Assembly: GCF_000091545.1 (NCBI RefSeq) | Contig: NC_006461.1 | Span: forward strand, 1,426,469-1,490,468 | Length of the DNA stretch: 64,000 nucleotides | DNA from: Thermus thermophilus HB8 | GTDB taxonomy: Bacteria; Deinococcota; Deinococci; Deinococcales; Thermaceae | Reading direction: 5' to 3' | Shown here: one piece after another, positions 8,739 through 16,375 of the stretch | Position numbering within the stretch: position 1 is the first letter of the stretch | How the letters are laid out: every line of letters begins with the position of its first letter | Translations under genes and position numbers: made by a program | Notes under the pieces: generated by a model | The model's input: the letters and a program-made list of their open reading frames with translations, nothing else | Told to the model about the DNA's origin: nothing | Database searches by the model: none

Positions 8739-9419
8739 CTACCGCCCGAGGGCCCGGAGAAGGGCGGCAAAAAGCCCTTCTAGCCCCGGGCTTTCCGCCT
8801 CCACCACGGGAAAGCCAAGCCTCCGGGCCTCCTCCCCGGTGCTCGGGCCGATGGCGGCCGCCTTGGGGCGCTTAGCGGTCCAGCGGGCGAAGGCCCGCAC
8901 CCCGCTCGGGCTGAAGAAGGCCACCACCTCCGCCCGCTCCAAGAGGGCCACCTCCTCGGGAGCGAGGGCCCTTTCCCGGGTGGCGTAGACCGGAAGGCGC
9001 ACCACCTCCACCCCCCGCGCCCTAAGCCCTTCCTCCAGGTCCCGCCCCGCCAGGTCCCCGGCCACGAAGAGGACCCTTTGCGCCTGGGGAAAGCTTTGGG
9101 CCAGGTCCTTGGCCGTGGCCCGTGGGGGCAGGAAGGCCGGGGGAAGCCCCCCTGCCCTCAGGACCCCCGCCGTGCCCTCCCCCACGGCCGCCACCTTTAG
9201 GAAGGGGCGGCCCGCCTCCTCCCAGGCAAGGAGGAGGCGCCTCGCCCCCTCCTTGGAGGTCACGGCCACGTAGTCCCACCCCTCCTTGAGCTTTTCGGAG
9301 AGGAGGGCGCGGGCGGGAAGGTCCACCTGCTCCAAAAGGGCCACCTCCGCCGCCTCTATCCCGAGGGCGGCGAGCCTCGCAAGGAGCGCCCTATCCTTCC
9401 CCCTCGTGAGGAGCACCAC
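8739..9419 (-). CDS. hemD: Uroporphyrinogen-III synthase
   Basis: A 226-residue HemD-family protein that cyclises hydroxymethylbilane with ring-D inversion. The family is poorly conserved, but the two-domain pattern is visible: VLLTRGKDRALLARL at the start, WDYVAVTSKEGARRLL in domain 1, VLFVAGDLAGRDLEEGL and VVAFFSPSGVRAF in domain 2, and AAIGPSTGEEARRLG near the end. Position between an AhpD-like gene and hemA supports a tetrapyrrole role. The start is GTG at 9419 and overlaps the upstream gene by 29 bases; a second GTG at 9416 is equally possible. Confidence 0.85.
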   Translation of the reverse strand: MVLLTRGKDRALLARLAALGIEAAEVALLEQVDLPARALLSEKLKEGWDYVAVTSKEGARRLLLAWEEAGRPFLKVAAVGEGTAGVLRAGGLPPAFLPPRATAKDLAQSFPQAQRVLFVAGDLAGRDLEEGLRARGVEVVRLPVYATRERALAPEEVALLERAEVVAFFSPSGVRAFARWTAKRPKAAAIGPSTGEEARRLGFPVVEAESPGLEGLFAALLRALGR

Positions 9420-9756
9420 GGCCCTTGAGCACCTTCTGGAAAAGCTTCATGGCGGCCAGGGCCCGGGGAAAGCCGAGGAAGAGGGCGGACTGCAGGATGG
9501 TCTCCCGCACCTCCCGTTCCGTGGCCCCCACCCTCAAGGCCCCCTCCAGGTGGGTGGCGAGCTCCTTGGGGCTCCCCAGAGCGATGAGGGCGGTGATGGC
9601 GAGAAGCTCCCGGGTCTTCAGGTCCAGGCCCGGCCTCGCCAGGACCTCCTCGTAGGCGAAGTCCCGGATGTAGCGGAAGAGGTCCTCGTCCACCGCCTTG
9701 AGGCTCTCCTCAATGGCCTCGGCCTTCTCCCCCCAGATGGCGGCCCGGACGCTCAT
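9391..9756 (-). CDS. Carboxymuconolactone decarboxylase/AhpD-like protein
   Basis: A 121-residue all-helical protein of the CMD/AhpD superfamily: LDLKTRELLAITALIALGSP, ELATHLEGALRVGATEREV and RETILQSALFLGFPRALAAM. The Cys-x-x-Cys of true AhpD peroxidase partners is absent, so it is closer to gamma-carboxymuconolactone decarboxylase-like proteins of unknown substrate. The ATG overlaps the HAD gene's stop (ATGA) and the 3' end overlaps hemD, so it sits inside the operon. Confidence 0.82.
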   Translation of the reverse strand: MSVRAAIWGEKAEAIEESLKAVDEDLFRYIRDFAYEEVLARPGLDLKTRELLAITALIALGSPKELATHLEGALRVGATEREVRETILQSALFLGFPRALAAMKLFQKVLKGRGAPHEGEG

Positions 9757-10412
9757 GGGAGGTAGTCTAGCACCCTTTCCAGCCGGGGAAGGGCCTTGGG
9801 GTTCTCCCCAAGGGGGTCAAAGAGGAGGGCCCGCATCCCCACGGCCTCCGCCCCCAAAAGGTCCGCCTCCGCGTCCCCCACGTGCACCGCCTCCTCCGGG
9901 GAAACCCCGAGGGCCTCCAGGGCCTCCCGGAAGAGCCTCGGGTCGGGCTTGGCGTAGCCGGAGAGGGCGCTCACCGAGAGGTGATCAAAGTAGCGCCCAA
10001 GGCCCACCACCTCCAGGATCTCCGGCAGGGTGGCGTCCCAGTTGGAGACCACGGCCAGGGGGTACCCCTTCGCCTTAAGGGCCTTCAGGGTGGCCTCCGC
10101 CCCGGGGACGAGGGGCCAGGTGGCGGGGTCCTTCCAGCGGGCCACAAGCTCCCGGGAAAGGGCCTCGGCGTGGTCCTCGAGGCCCATCCCCACGAGGAGC
10201 CTCCGGTGGAACTCCCGCCAAAGGCCCAAGGCGGTCTCCAGGTCCCGGGCCTTCAGGTGGTTTTCCTCGTAGAAGCGGAAGGCCTCGAGGGCCGCCTTGC
10301 GCACATCCCCCCTCGGCCTCAGGCCCCGCGCCTCCAAAAGGGGCAGGAGCCAGAAGCGGGGGCTCGCCAGGATCAGGGTGTTCCCCACGTCAAAGGTCAG
10401 GGCCCGGACCAT
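9753..10412 (-). CDS. HAD-superfamily hydrolase
   Basis: A 219-residue haloacid dehalogenase-type hydrolase. Motif I is LTFDVGNTL; the second Asp of the usual DxD is replaced by Gly-Asn in this reading, which is unusual for phosphatases. Motif II is PLAVVSNWDAT, motif III is the Lys of SGYAKPDPRLF, and motif IV is AVHVGDAEADLLGAEAVG. The cap is helical (subclass I). The substrate is unknown. A TAGACT hexamer ends 6 bases before the ATG, so the transcript is predicted to be leaderless and probably continues through the AhpD-like gene to hemD. Confidence 0.88.
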   Translation of the reverse strand: MVRALTFDVGNTLILASPRFWLLPLLEARGLRPRGDVRKAALEAFRFYEENHLKARDLETALGLWREFHRRLLVGMGLEDHAEALSRELVARWKDPATWPLVPGAEATLKALKAKGYPLAVVSNWDATLPEILEVVGLGRYFDHLSVSALSGYAKPDPRLFREALEALGVSPEEAVHVGDAEADLLGAEAVGMRALLFDPLGENPKALPRLERVLDYLP

Positions 10413-10418
10413 GGCCTC

Positions 10419-10424
10419 AGTCTA
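10419..10424 (-). promoter_or_regulatory. Predicted -10 element, leaderless start of the HAD-CMD-hemD operon
   Basis: TAGACT on the minus strand, six bases before the HAD ATG at 10412. Confidence 0.5.
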
Positions 10425-10483
10425 TACCGCTTCTAACCCAAGCCTAACCCCCTCCCGCTACACTGCGTCAGGGAGGTGGGACC

Positions 10484-11047
10484 ATGAAAGGATGGCTTTT
10501 CGCGGCGGCGCTCTTCGCCCTCACGGCCCTGGCCCAGACCTTCCAGGTGGTCTCCGGGGAGGCCCGCTACCGGGTGCGGGAGGAGCTTTTGCAGGTGGGC
10601 CTCACCGACGCCGTGGGCACCACTAAGGCGGTGCGGGGGGAGGTCCGGCTGCAAGACGGCCGGGTAAGCGGGGAGTTCGTGGTGGACCTGAGGGAGCTCA
10701 AAAGCGACCAGGCCCGGCGGGACAACTACCTGCGCCAAAGAACCCTAGAGACGGACCGCTATCCCTTCGCCACCTTCCGGCCCAAGGAGGTGAGGGGCCT
10801 CCCGAACCCCCTGCCCCGGCAAGGCAAGGTGCCCATCCAGGTGGTCGGGGACCTCACCATCAAAGAGACGACGGCGGAGGTGGTCTGGGAAGGGGAGGCG
10901 GAGTTCCAGGGCGACGAGGTGCGGGTCTTTTTGCGGACGGAGTTTCCCTTTGAGAAGTTCGGCCTCGCCCAACCCCGGGTCTCCGTGGTCCTGAGCTTGG
11001 AAAACCGGATCCGCCTGGAGGTGGAGCTCGTCCTAAGGAGGCAATGA
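10484..11047 (+). CDS. YceI-family periplasmic protein
   Basis: A 187-residue protein with an N-terminal signal peptide (MKGWLFAAALFALTALAQ). The YceI lipocalin-like barrel follows: GEVRLQDGRVSGEFVVDLRE, then DRYPFATFRPKEVRGLP and LTIKETTAEVVWEGEAEF. YceI proteins of Thermus bind polyisoprenoids; that ligand is family knowledge and is not shown here. A TACACT hexamer (10459-10464) and a GGAGGTG ribosome-binding site precede the ATG, so this gene has a conventional leader. It overlaps the next gene by four bases (ATGA). Confidence 0.9.
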   Translation: MKGWLFAAALFALTALAQTFQVVSGEARYRVREELLQVGLTDAVGTTKAVRGEVRLQDGRVSGEFVVDLRELKSDQARRDNYLRQRTLETDRYPFATFRPKEVRGLPNPLPRQGKVPIQVVGDLTIKETTAEVVWEGEAEFQGDEVRVFLRTEFPFEKFGLAQPRVSVVLSLENRIRLEVELVLRRQ

Positions 11048-11628
11048 TGCAAAGACGGGCGGTATTCGGCCTCTTCCTCCTCCCCTTGGCCCGGGGCCAA
11101 GGAACCTGCGCCCCCACCCCCGCCCTCACCCAGGGCCCCTACTACCTCCGGGACGTGCCCCAAAGGGAAGACCTGAGGGAGGGGCTTCCTGGGGTGCCCT
11201 TGCGCCTCCTCCTTCGCGTGCGGGACCGGGCCTGCAGGCCCCTACAGGGCGCCCGGGTGGACCTCTGGCACACCGACGCCCTCGGCCGCTACTCCGGGGT
11301 CAACGCCCCCGGGACCTTCTGCCGGGGCTGGCAGGCCACGGACGAACGGGGAGAGGTGGCCTTCCTCACCCTCTTTCCCGGCTGGTACCCGAGCCGCACC
11401 CCCCACCTGCACCTGCGGGTGGAAGCGGGAGGGCGGGTCTTCGCCACCCAGCTCTTCTTCCCCGAGGAGGTCCAGCGCCAGGTCTACGCCCTCCCGCCCT
11501 ACCGGGAAAGGGGGATGCCCCGGGTGAACAACCGGCAGGACGGCCTCTTCCGGGCGGACCTTCTCCTCCGCCTGGAACGGGAAGGGGAGGCGTACCGGGG
11601 GGCCTTCGTCCTCACCCTGCCCGGCTGA
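11044..11628 (+). CDS. Exported intradiol ring-cleavage dioxygenase-like protein
   Basis: A 194-residue protein of the protocatechuate 3,4-dioxygenase/catechol 1,2-dioxygenase fold. TQGPYYLRD supplies the first Tyr ligand, GARVDLWHTDALGRYSG is the core strand, and FPGWYPSRTPHLHLRV supplies the second Tyr, Arg and two His ligands of the non-heme iron site. An N-terminal MQRRAVFGLFLLPLARGQG looks like an export signal with twin Arg. The protein is thus predicted outside the cytoplasm, unlike classical aromatic catabolism enzymes. It is translationally coupled to the exported YceI protein. Its substrate is unknown. Confidence 0.85.
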   Translation: MMQRRAVFGLFLLPLARGQGTCAPTPALTQGPYYLRDVPQREDLREGLPGVPLRLLLRVRDRACRPLQGARVDLWHTDALGRYSGVNAPGTFCRGWQATDERGEVAFLTLFPGWYPSRTPHLHLRVEAGGRVFATQLFFPEEVQRQVYALPPYRERGMPRVNNRQDGLFRADLLLRLEREGEAYRGAFVLTLPG

Positions 11629-11884
11629 GGCTACGCTTGGACCACGGCGTCCCCGTCAGCAGGTCCACCGGAAGCCCCAGTAGAGCTTCTAAGTAATCGC
11701 GCAGGTCCACGATCTCCCACCCTAGGGGGCGTTCTAGCGCTACCAGGATATCCACGTCGCTTACGGGGGTGGCCTCCCCCCGGGCGTAGGAACCGAAGAT
11801 GGCCAGCTCCCGCACGCCGAAGCGCGCCCGAAGCTCCGGCTTGTGCCGGGCCAGGATGCTCAGGATCTCGCCCAGGGTCCTCAT
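11612..11884 (-). CDS. Minimal nucleotidyltransferase (MNT) domain protein
   Basis: A 90-residue nucleotidyltransferase with the GSYARGEATPVSDVDILVAL motif (GS x10 DxD) of the DNA polymerase beta superfamily. MNT proteins normally pair with a HEPN gene as an antitoxin that AMPylates the toxin. No HEPN gene is adjacent: the 3' end runs 17 bases into the convergent dioxygenase gene. The tail after PVDLLTG is atypical; a one-base insertion in the GGGG near 11655 would give LTGDAVVQA and a stop, closer to family ends. The gene may be a remnant of a HEPN/MNT pair. Confidence 0.75.
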   Translation of the reverse strand: MRTLGEILSILARHKPELRARFGVRELAIFGSYARGEATPVSDVDILVALERPLGWEIVDLRDYLEALLGLPVDLLTGTPWSKRSLSRAG

Positions 11885-11979
11885 GGTCCGCCACCCCGAA
11901 AGGGGCCGAAGCGCCTCCGTGCCTCCAGTATACCCCCTTCCTTCGCCTCCCCTGCCCCTTCCCTGGTACCCTTAAGGGC

Positions 11980-13290
11980 ATGATCGCCCGCTACCAGACG
12001 CCGGAGATGGCCCGCCTCTGGTCGGAGGAAAGCCGCTACCGGATGTGGGCCCGGGTGGAGGCCTACGCCCTCGAGGCCTGGGAGGCCTTAGGGGAGGTGC
12101 CCAAGGGCCTTTCGGCGAGGCTTCTCGCCAAGCTGGAGGAAAAGCCCCTGGACGGGGCCTTCGCCCGGAGGGTAGCGGAGCTGGAGGCGGTAACCCGCCA
12201 CGACCTCGTGGCCTTCACCCGGGCCCTCGCCGAGTGGACGGGGGACGAGGAGGTGGGGCGCTACCTCCACCTGGGCCTTACCAGCTCCGACATCGTGGAC
12301 ACGGCGCAAAACGCCCTCCTGGTGGAGGCCCTAGGCCTCGTCCTGGAGGAGCTTAAGGGGGTGGAGGAGGCCTTAAAGGCCCTCGCCCTCCGCCACAAGC
12401 ACACCCCCGCCATCGCCCGCACCCACGGGGTCCACGCCGAGCCCACGAGCTTCGGCCTCCGCTTCCTCTCCTTCCTCGCCGCCTTCCAAAGGGACGAGGA
12501 AAGGCTTAAGCGGGCGAGGGAGACCATCGGGGTCGCCATGCTCTCGGGCTCCGTGGGCAACTACGCCCACGTCCCCCCCGAGGTGGAGGCCCACGTGGCC
12601 TCTAGGCTTGGCCTCAGGCCCGAGCCCCTTTCCACCCAGGTCGTCCCCCGGGACCGGCACGCCGAGGTCATGGCGGCCCTCGCCATCCTGGGGGGGAACA
12701 TAGAGCGGGTGGCCGTGGAGCTACGCCACCTCCAGCGCACGGAGGTCCTCGAGGCCCAGGAGCCCTTCCACGAAGGGCAGACGGGGAGCTCCTCCATGCC
12801 CCACAAGAAGAACCCCGTGGGCCTGGAGAACCTCACCGGGGTGGCGAGGCTTTTACGGGGCTACCTCTTTCCCGCCCTGGAGGACATCGCCCTCTGGCAC
12901 GAGCGGGACATCTCCCACTCCTCCGTGGAAAGGGTCATCCTCCCCGACGCCACCACCCTGGCCCACTACGCCCTGAGGCGCCTCAAGGGGATCCTCGAGG
13001 GCCTCGAGGTCTTTGAAGAGAACCTGGCCAGGAACCTGGACCTCACCCGGGGCCTCGTCTACTCCCAGCAGGTCCTCAACGCCCTCATCGCCCGGGGCCT
13101 TTCCCGGAATAAGGCCTACGCCCTCGTCCAGCGGAACGCCTTGAGGAGCTGGAAAGAGGGGAAGAGCTTCCTGGAGCTCTTGGAGGCCGACCCCGAAAAC
13201 CCCCTCAAGGGAAAGGAGCTAAGGGCCCTCTTTGACCCCAAGCCCTTCCTCCGGCACGTGGACGCCATCTACGCCCGGTTCGGGCTCTGA
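11980..13290 (+). CDS. purB: Adenylosuccinate lyase
   Basis: Acts twice in purine synthesis: SAICAR to AICAR plus fumarate, and adenylosuccinate to AMP plus fumarate. The 436 residues contain TSSDIVDTAQNALLVE, the His region KHTPAIARTHGVHAEPTSFG and the fumarase-superfamily loop GSSSMPHKKNPVGLENLTG. The Ser of the loop and His of RTHG are catalytic. A TACCCT hexamer ends 7 bases before the ATG, fitting a leaderless start. It is separated from the pur operon by a Uma2-family gene on the other strand. Confidence 0.96.
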   Translation: MIARYQTPEMARLWSEESRYRMWARVEAYALEAWEALGEVPKGLSARLLAKLEEKPLDGAFARRVAELEAVTRHDLVAFTRALAEWTGDEEVGRYLHLGLTSSDIVDTAQNALLVEALGLVLEELKGVEEALKALALRHKHTPAIARTHGVHAEPTSFGLRFLSFLAAFQRDEERLKRARETIGVAMLSGSVGNYAHVPPEVEAHVASRLGLRPEPLSTQVVPRDRHAEVMAALAILGGNIERVAVELRHLQRTEVLEAQEPFHEGQTGSSSMPHKKNPVGLENLTGVARLLRGYLFPALEDIALWHERDISHSSVERVILPDATTLAHYALRRLKGILEGLEVFEENLARNLDLTRGLVYSQQVLNALIARGLSRNKAYALVQRNALRSWKEGKSFLELLEADPENPLKGKELRALFDPKPFLRHVDAIYARFGL

Positions 13291-13293
13291 GCA

Positions 13294-13322
13294 CCCCGCC
13301 CGCGGCTTTCGCCGCGGCGGGG
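13294..13322 (+). terminator. Hairpin terminator after purB
   Basis: A GC-only stem (13294-13306 pairing with 13311-13322, one bulged C) with a TTTC loop begins 4 bases after the purB stop. There is no T-run, so termination is inferred from stem strength and position between convergent genes. Confidence 0.55.
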
Positions 13323-13396
13323 GCCCCGAAAGGCTTCCCCAAAGCCCTAGTCCGGGCAATCCCCTGTGGCAAAACCGGGGTGCAGGCGCTTGGTCC

Positions 13397-13978
13397 TCAC
13401 CAGAGAGGGGGGAGGCTCAGGGCGAAGCCGGGGAGCTCCGGGTCCAGGGAAACCCGCTCCACCCCCTCCAGGCGCAAGGGAGGTTTCCCCGGGCGGAAGA
13501 CCTCCACCGCCCGGGCGTAGGGGTCCACCAAAACGCCCAGGAGCACCCCGTTTCTCAAGTAAATGCCCATCTTGGCCCGGAGCTCCTCCGGGTCCTGGGA
13601 GGCGGACCGGACCTCAAACACCGCCTTGGGCGCCAGGGGAGGAAAGCCCTCCCGCTCGGCCTCGGAAAGGGCCTCCCAAGCCCCCCGCTCCACGAAGGCA
13701 GCGTCGGGGGAAAGGATGGAGCCGTCGGGGAACTTAAAGCCCGTGGAGGAGTCAAAAACCACGCCAAGGCCCCGCTCCTCGTTCCAGCGGGCGAGCTGGT
13801 AGGCGAGCTGGAGGCTCCGCCTGCCGCTTTCGCCACCTGTAGGGCTCACCCAGAGCCTCCCTTCCGGGGAGCGCTCCCACTGGTACCCGGGGTTGAGCTC
13901 GGAGAGCCGCCGGAGCTCCTCCTCCGAAACCGGGCGGGCGAGGTCCAGCACCAAGGGCACACCCCCATTGTGGCACAA
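13397..13978 (-). CDS. Uma2 (DUF820) family putative endonuclease
   Basis: A 193-residue Uma2-type protein with a PD-(D/E)XK-like core: GSILSPDAAFVERGAWE, PKAVFEVRSASQDPEELRAKM and YLRNGVLLGVLVDPYARAVEVFRPG. In this family Asp (SPD), Glu (FEVRS) and Lys/Arg form the predicted catalytic site. Uma2 genes occur in many copies in Thermus, cyanobacteria and chloroflexi, and their role is unknown. Several in-frame starts exist; ATG 13978 is the longest. The gene lies convergent to purB and divergent from purC. Confidence 0.82.
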   Translation of the reverse strand: MCHNGGVPLVLDLARPVSEEELRRLSELNPGYQWERSPEGRLWVSPTGGESGRRSLQLAYQLARWNEERGLGVVFDSSTGFKFPDGSILSPDAAFVERGAWEALSEAEREGFPPLAPKAVFEVRSASQDPEELRAKMGIYLRNGVLLGVLVDPYARAVEVFRPGKPPLRLEGVERVSLDPELPGFALSLPPLW

Positions 13979-14029
13979 GGCCCCTTACAATGGGGGGAGA
14001 AGGGCCCAAGCGCCCCTTTGAGGAGAGGC

Positions 14030-14719
14030 ATGGAGAAGCTCTACGAGGGCAAGGCCAAGGTGCTCTACCGGGAAGGCCCGGACACCTTAAGGGTCTACTT
14101 CAAGGACGAGGCCACCGCCTTCAACGCGCAAAAACGGGGGGTGATCCCGGGCAAGGGCGTGGTGAACAACAAGGTCTCGGCGGCCCTCTTCCGCTACCTC
14201 GAGGCCCACGGGGTCAAGACCCACTTCCTGGAGGAGGTCTCCGACCGGGAGATGCGGGTGAGGCGGGTGGAGATCCTTCCCCTGGAGGTGATCCTCCGCT
14301 TTAGGGCCGCGGGAAGCTTCGCCCGGCGCTACGGCCTAAAGGAGGGGACCCCGCTGAAGATGCCCCTTCTGGAGTTCTCCCTCAAAAACGACGCCCTGGG
14401 GGACCCCTTGATCTGCGAAAACGCCGTCCTGGCCCTGGGGCTCACCACAGAGGGGGAGCTGGAAGGGGTGAAGGCCGCCACGCTCCGGGTGGGGGACCTC
14501 CTCAAGGCCTTCTTCGCCGAGCGGGGCCTAGAGCTCGTGGACTTCAAGCTGGAGTTCGGGAAGGTGGGCGGGGAGATCCTCCTCGCCGACGAGATCAGCC
14601 CCGACACCATGCGCCTTTGGGACGAGAAGGGGGAGCCTTTGGACAAGGACCGCTTCCGCAAGGACCTAGGCGGCGTGGAGGAGGCCTACCGGGAGGTGCT
14701 CCGGCGGGTCCTGGGGTAG
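14030..14719 (+). CDS. purC: SAICAR synthetase
   Basis: Phosphoribosylaminoimidazole-succinocarboxamide synthase joins CAIR and aspartate using ATP. 229 residues, normal length. YEGKAKVLY near the start is the ATP-binding region. FRAAGSFARRYGLKEG and LADEISPDTMRLWD are family signatures. A TACAAT hexamer (13985-13990) lies about 40 bases upstream of the ATG with an AGGAGAGG ribosome-binding site, so this first gene of the pur operon has a conventional leader. Confidence 0.96.
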   Translation: MEKLYEGKAKVLYREGPDTLRVYFKDEATAFNAQKRGVIPGKGVVNNKVSAALFRYLEAHGVKTHFLEEVSDREMRVRRVEILPLEVILRFRAAGSFARRYGLKEGTPLKMPLLEFSLKNDALGDPLICENAVLALGLTTEGELEGVKAATLRVGDLLKAFFAERGLELVDFKLEFGKVGGEILLADEISPDTMRLWDEKGEPLDKDRFRKDLGGVEEAYREVLRRVLG

Positions 14720-14722
14720 ACT
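14717..14722 (+). promoter_or_regulatory. Possible internal leaderless promoter for purS
   Basis: TAGACT includes the purC stop codon and ends eight bases before the purS ATG, the same geometry as other leaderless genes in the window. It could give purS-onward transcription independent of purC. Confidence 0.35.
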
Positions 14723-14730
14723 TGGGCCAT

Positions 14731-14985
14731 ATGCCGCGCTACCAGGCCACCCTGCTCATTGAGCTGAAGAAGGGCATCCTGGACCCCCAGGGCCGGGCGG
14801 TGGAGGGGGTGCTGAAGGACCTCGGCCACCCGGTGGAGGAGGTGCGGGTGGGGAAGGTGCTGGAGATCGTCTTCCCGGCGGAAAACCTCCTGGAGGCCGA
14901 GGAGAAGGCCAAGGCCATGGGCGCCCTCCTCGCCAACCCGGTGATGGAGGTCTACGCCTTGGAAGCCCTAAAGGAACTCCCATGA
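14731..14985 (+). CDS. purS: FGAM synthase subunit PurS
   Basis: An 84-residue PurS protein, the small subunit that bridges PurL and PurQ in the FGAM synthase complex and helps channel ammonia. The sequence YQATLLIELKKGILDPQGRA is the PurS signature, followed by VEEVRVGKVLEIVF and the second repeat. The order purC-purS-purQ supports it. The stop overlaps the purQ start as ATGA. Upstream in-frame starts would run into purC and were rejected. Confidence 0.95.
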   Translation: MPRYQATLLIELKKGILDPQGRAVEGVLKDLGHPVEEVRVGKVLEIVFPAENLLEAEEKAKAMGALLANPVMEVYALEALKELP

Positions 14986-15665
14986 GGTGGGCCATCGTTC
15001 GCTTCCCCGGCGCCAACTGCGACGAGGACGCCCGCTTCGCCCTGGAGAAGGCGGGGATCCGGGCGGAGTTCGTCTGGCACACGGAAAGGGACCTCCGGGG
15101 CTTTGACGGGGTCTTCCTGCCCGGGGGGTTCAGCTACGGGGACTACCTGAGGGCGGGAGCCCTCGCCGCCAAGAGCCCGGTGATGGAAGCGGTGCGGCGC
15201 TTCGCCGAGGAAGGGCGGTACGTGGTGGGGGTCTGCAACGGCTTCCAGATCCTCACCGAGGCGGGCCTCCTGCCGGGGGCGCTTCTTGCCAACCTCAACC
15301 TCCACTTCACCTGCAAGGAGGTGGGGGTGCGGGTGGAGCGGAATGACCTCCCCTTCACCCGGCTCTACCCAAGGGGGCAGGTCCTGAGGCTTCCCATCGC
15401 CCACGGCGAGGGCCGCTACTACGCCGATCCCGAAACCCTCGCCCGGCTCGAGGGAGAGGGCCTCGTGGTCTTCCGCTACGCCCCCCTGAAGGACGAGGCG
15501 GACTACAACCCCAACGGGAGCCTCCACGACATCGCGGGCATCGTGAGCGAGAAGGGCAACGTCCTCGGCATGATGCCCCATCCCGAAAGGGCCGTGGACG
15601 AGGTCTTGGGCAACACCGACGGGCTTCCCTTCTTCCTGGGGCTCGTCAAGGAGGTGGCACGATGA
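14982..15665 (+). CDS. purQ: FGAM synthase glutaminase subunit PurQ
   Basis: A class I glutamine amidotransferase of 227 residues that supplies ammonia to PurL. The opening WAIVRFPGANCDED and GVFLPGGFSYGDYLRAG are PurQ-type. The nucleophilic Cys is in VGVCNGFQIL, and the catalytic His/Glu pair is in MMPHPERA. It is coupled by four-base overlaps to purS upstream and to the HAD gene downstream. Confidence 0.96.
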   Translation: MRWAIVRFPGANCDEDARFALEKAGIRAEFVWHTERDLRGFDGVFLPGGFSYGDYLRAGALAAKSPVMEAVRRFAEEGRYVVGVCNGFQILTEAGLLPGALLANLNLHFTCKEVGVRVERNDLPFTRLYPRGQVLRLPIAHGEGRYYADPETLARLEGEGLVVFRYAPLKDEADYNPNGSLHDIAGIVSEKGNVLGMMPHPERAVDEVLGNTDGLPFFLGLVKEVAR

Positions 15666-16375
15666 AACCCAAAGCCATCACCTTTGACTTCTGGGGCACC
15701 CTCTTCACCGAGGGGGAGGCGTTTTTGGAAAAGGTCATGCCCGCCCGGTACGAGATCCTTCTGGACGCCCTCTCCGAGGCGGGGCACCCCGTGGACGAGG
15801 CCGAGGTGCGGGAGGCCTACCGCCAGGCCTCCTTGGCCTTTGAGGAGGCCTGGAAGGCGGGGGAGCACATGCCCGTCTACGAACGGGTGGCCCGGATCTT
15901 CGCCCTCCTCGGCGCCCCCCACGACCCCGGGCTCATCGCCCTCACCGCAAGGCGCCTGGAGGAAAGCTCCCTCCTCGCCCCCCTCAAGCCCCTCCCCGGG
16001 GTGGAGGTCCTGAAGGACCTCGCCAAGAAGTACCCCCTGGCCATCGTCTCCGACACCGGCATGACCCCGGGCCGCCTCCTCAGGGAGCACCTGAAGCGGC
16101 AGGGCCTGGACGTCTTCCAGGCCTTTAGCTTCTCCGACGAGACGGGCTTCGTGAAGCCCAAGCCCGAGGCCTTTCGCGTGGCCCTCGAGGCCCTGGGCGT
16201 CGCCCCGGAGGAGGCCCTGCACGTGGGGGACCTGCCCCAGACGGACATCAAGGGGGCCTTCGGGACGGGCTACCCCTGGGCGGTCCAGTACGTGGGCCTG
16301 AGGGAGGTGAACGGGGAGGTGAGGCCCACGGCCAAGGTGAAGGACCACCGGGAGCTCCTCTCCCTCCTCACGTGA
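15662..16375 (+). CDS. HAD-superfamily hydrolase embedded in the pur operon
   Basis: A 237-residue HAD hydrolase. Motif I AITFDFWGTLFTEGE has Asp-Phe-Trp rather than Asp-x-Asp, typical of some dehalogenase/phosphatase subgroups. Motif II is AIVSDTGMTPG, motif III is the Lys of GFVKPKPEAF, and motif IV is ALHVGDLPQTDIKGA. ATGA overlap with purQ and near-complete fusion to purL indicate co-translation with purine synthesis enzymes. A purine-linked substrate, for example a nucleotide or damaged intermediate, is a reasonable inference, but the specificity cannot be read from sequence. Confidence 0.88.
   Translation: MKPKAITFDFWGTLFTEGEAFLEKVMPARYEILLDALSEAGHPVDEAEVREAYRQASLAFEEAWKAGEHMPVYERVARIFALLGAPHDPGLIALTARRLEESSLLAPLKPLPGVEVLKDLAKKYPLAIVSDTGMTPGRLLREHLKRQGLDVFQAFSFSDETGFVKPKPEAFRVALEALGVAPEEALHVGDLPQTDIKGAFGTGYPWAVQYVGLREVNGEVRPTAKVKDHRELLSLLT

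Noticed and set aside
13232..14029. Long N-terminal extension of purC
   Set aside because: The extension is antisense to the Uma2 gene and has no PurC homology; purC starts at ATG 14030 with a ribosome-binding site.
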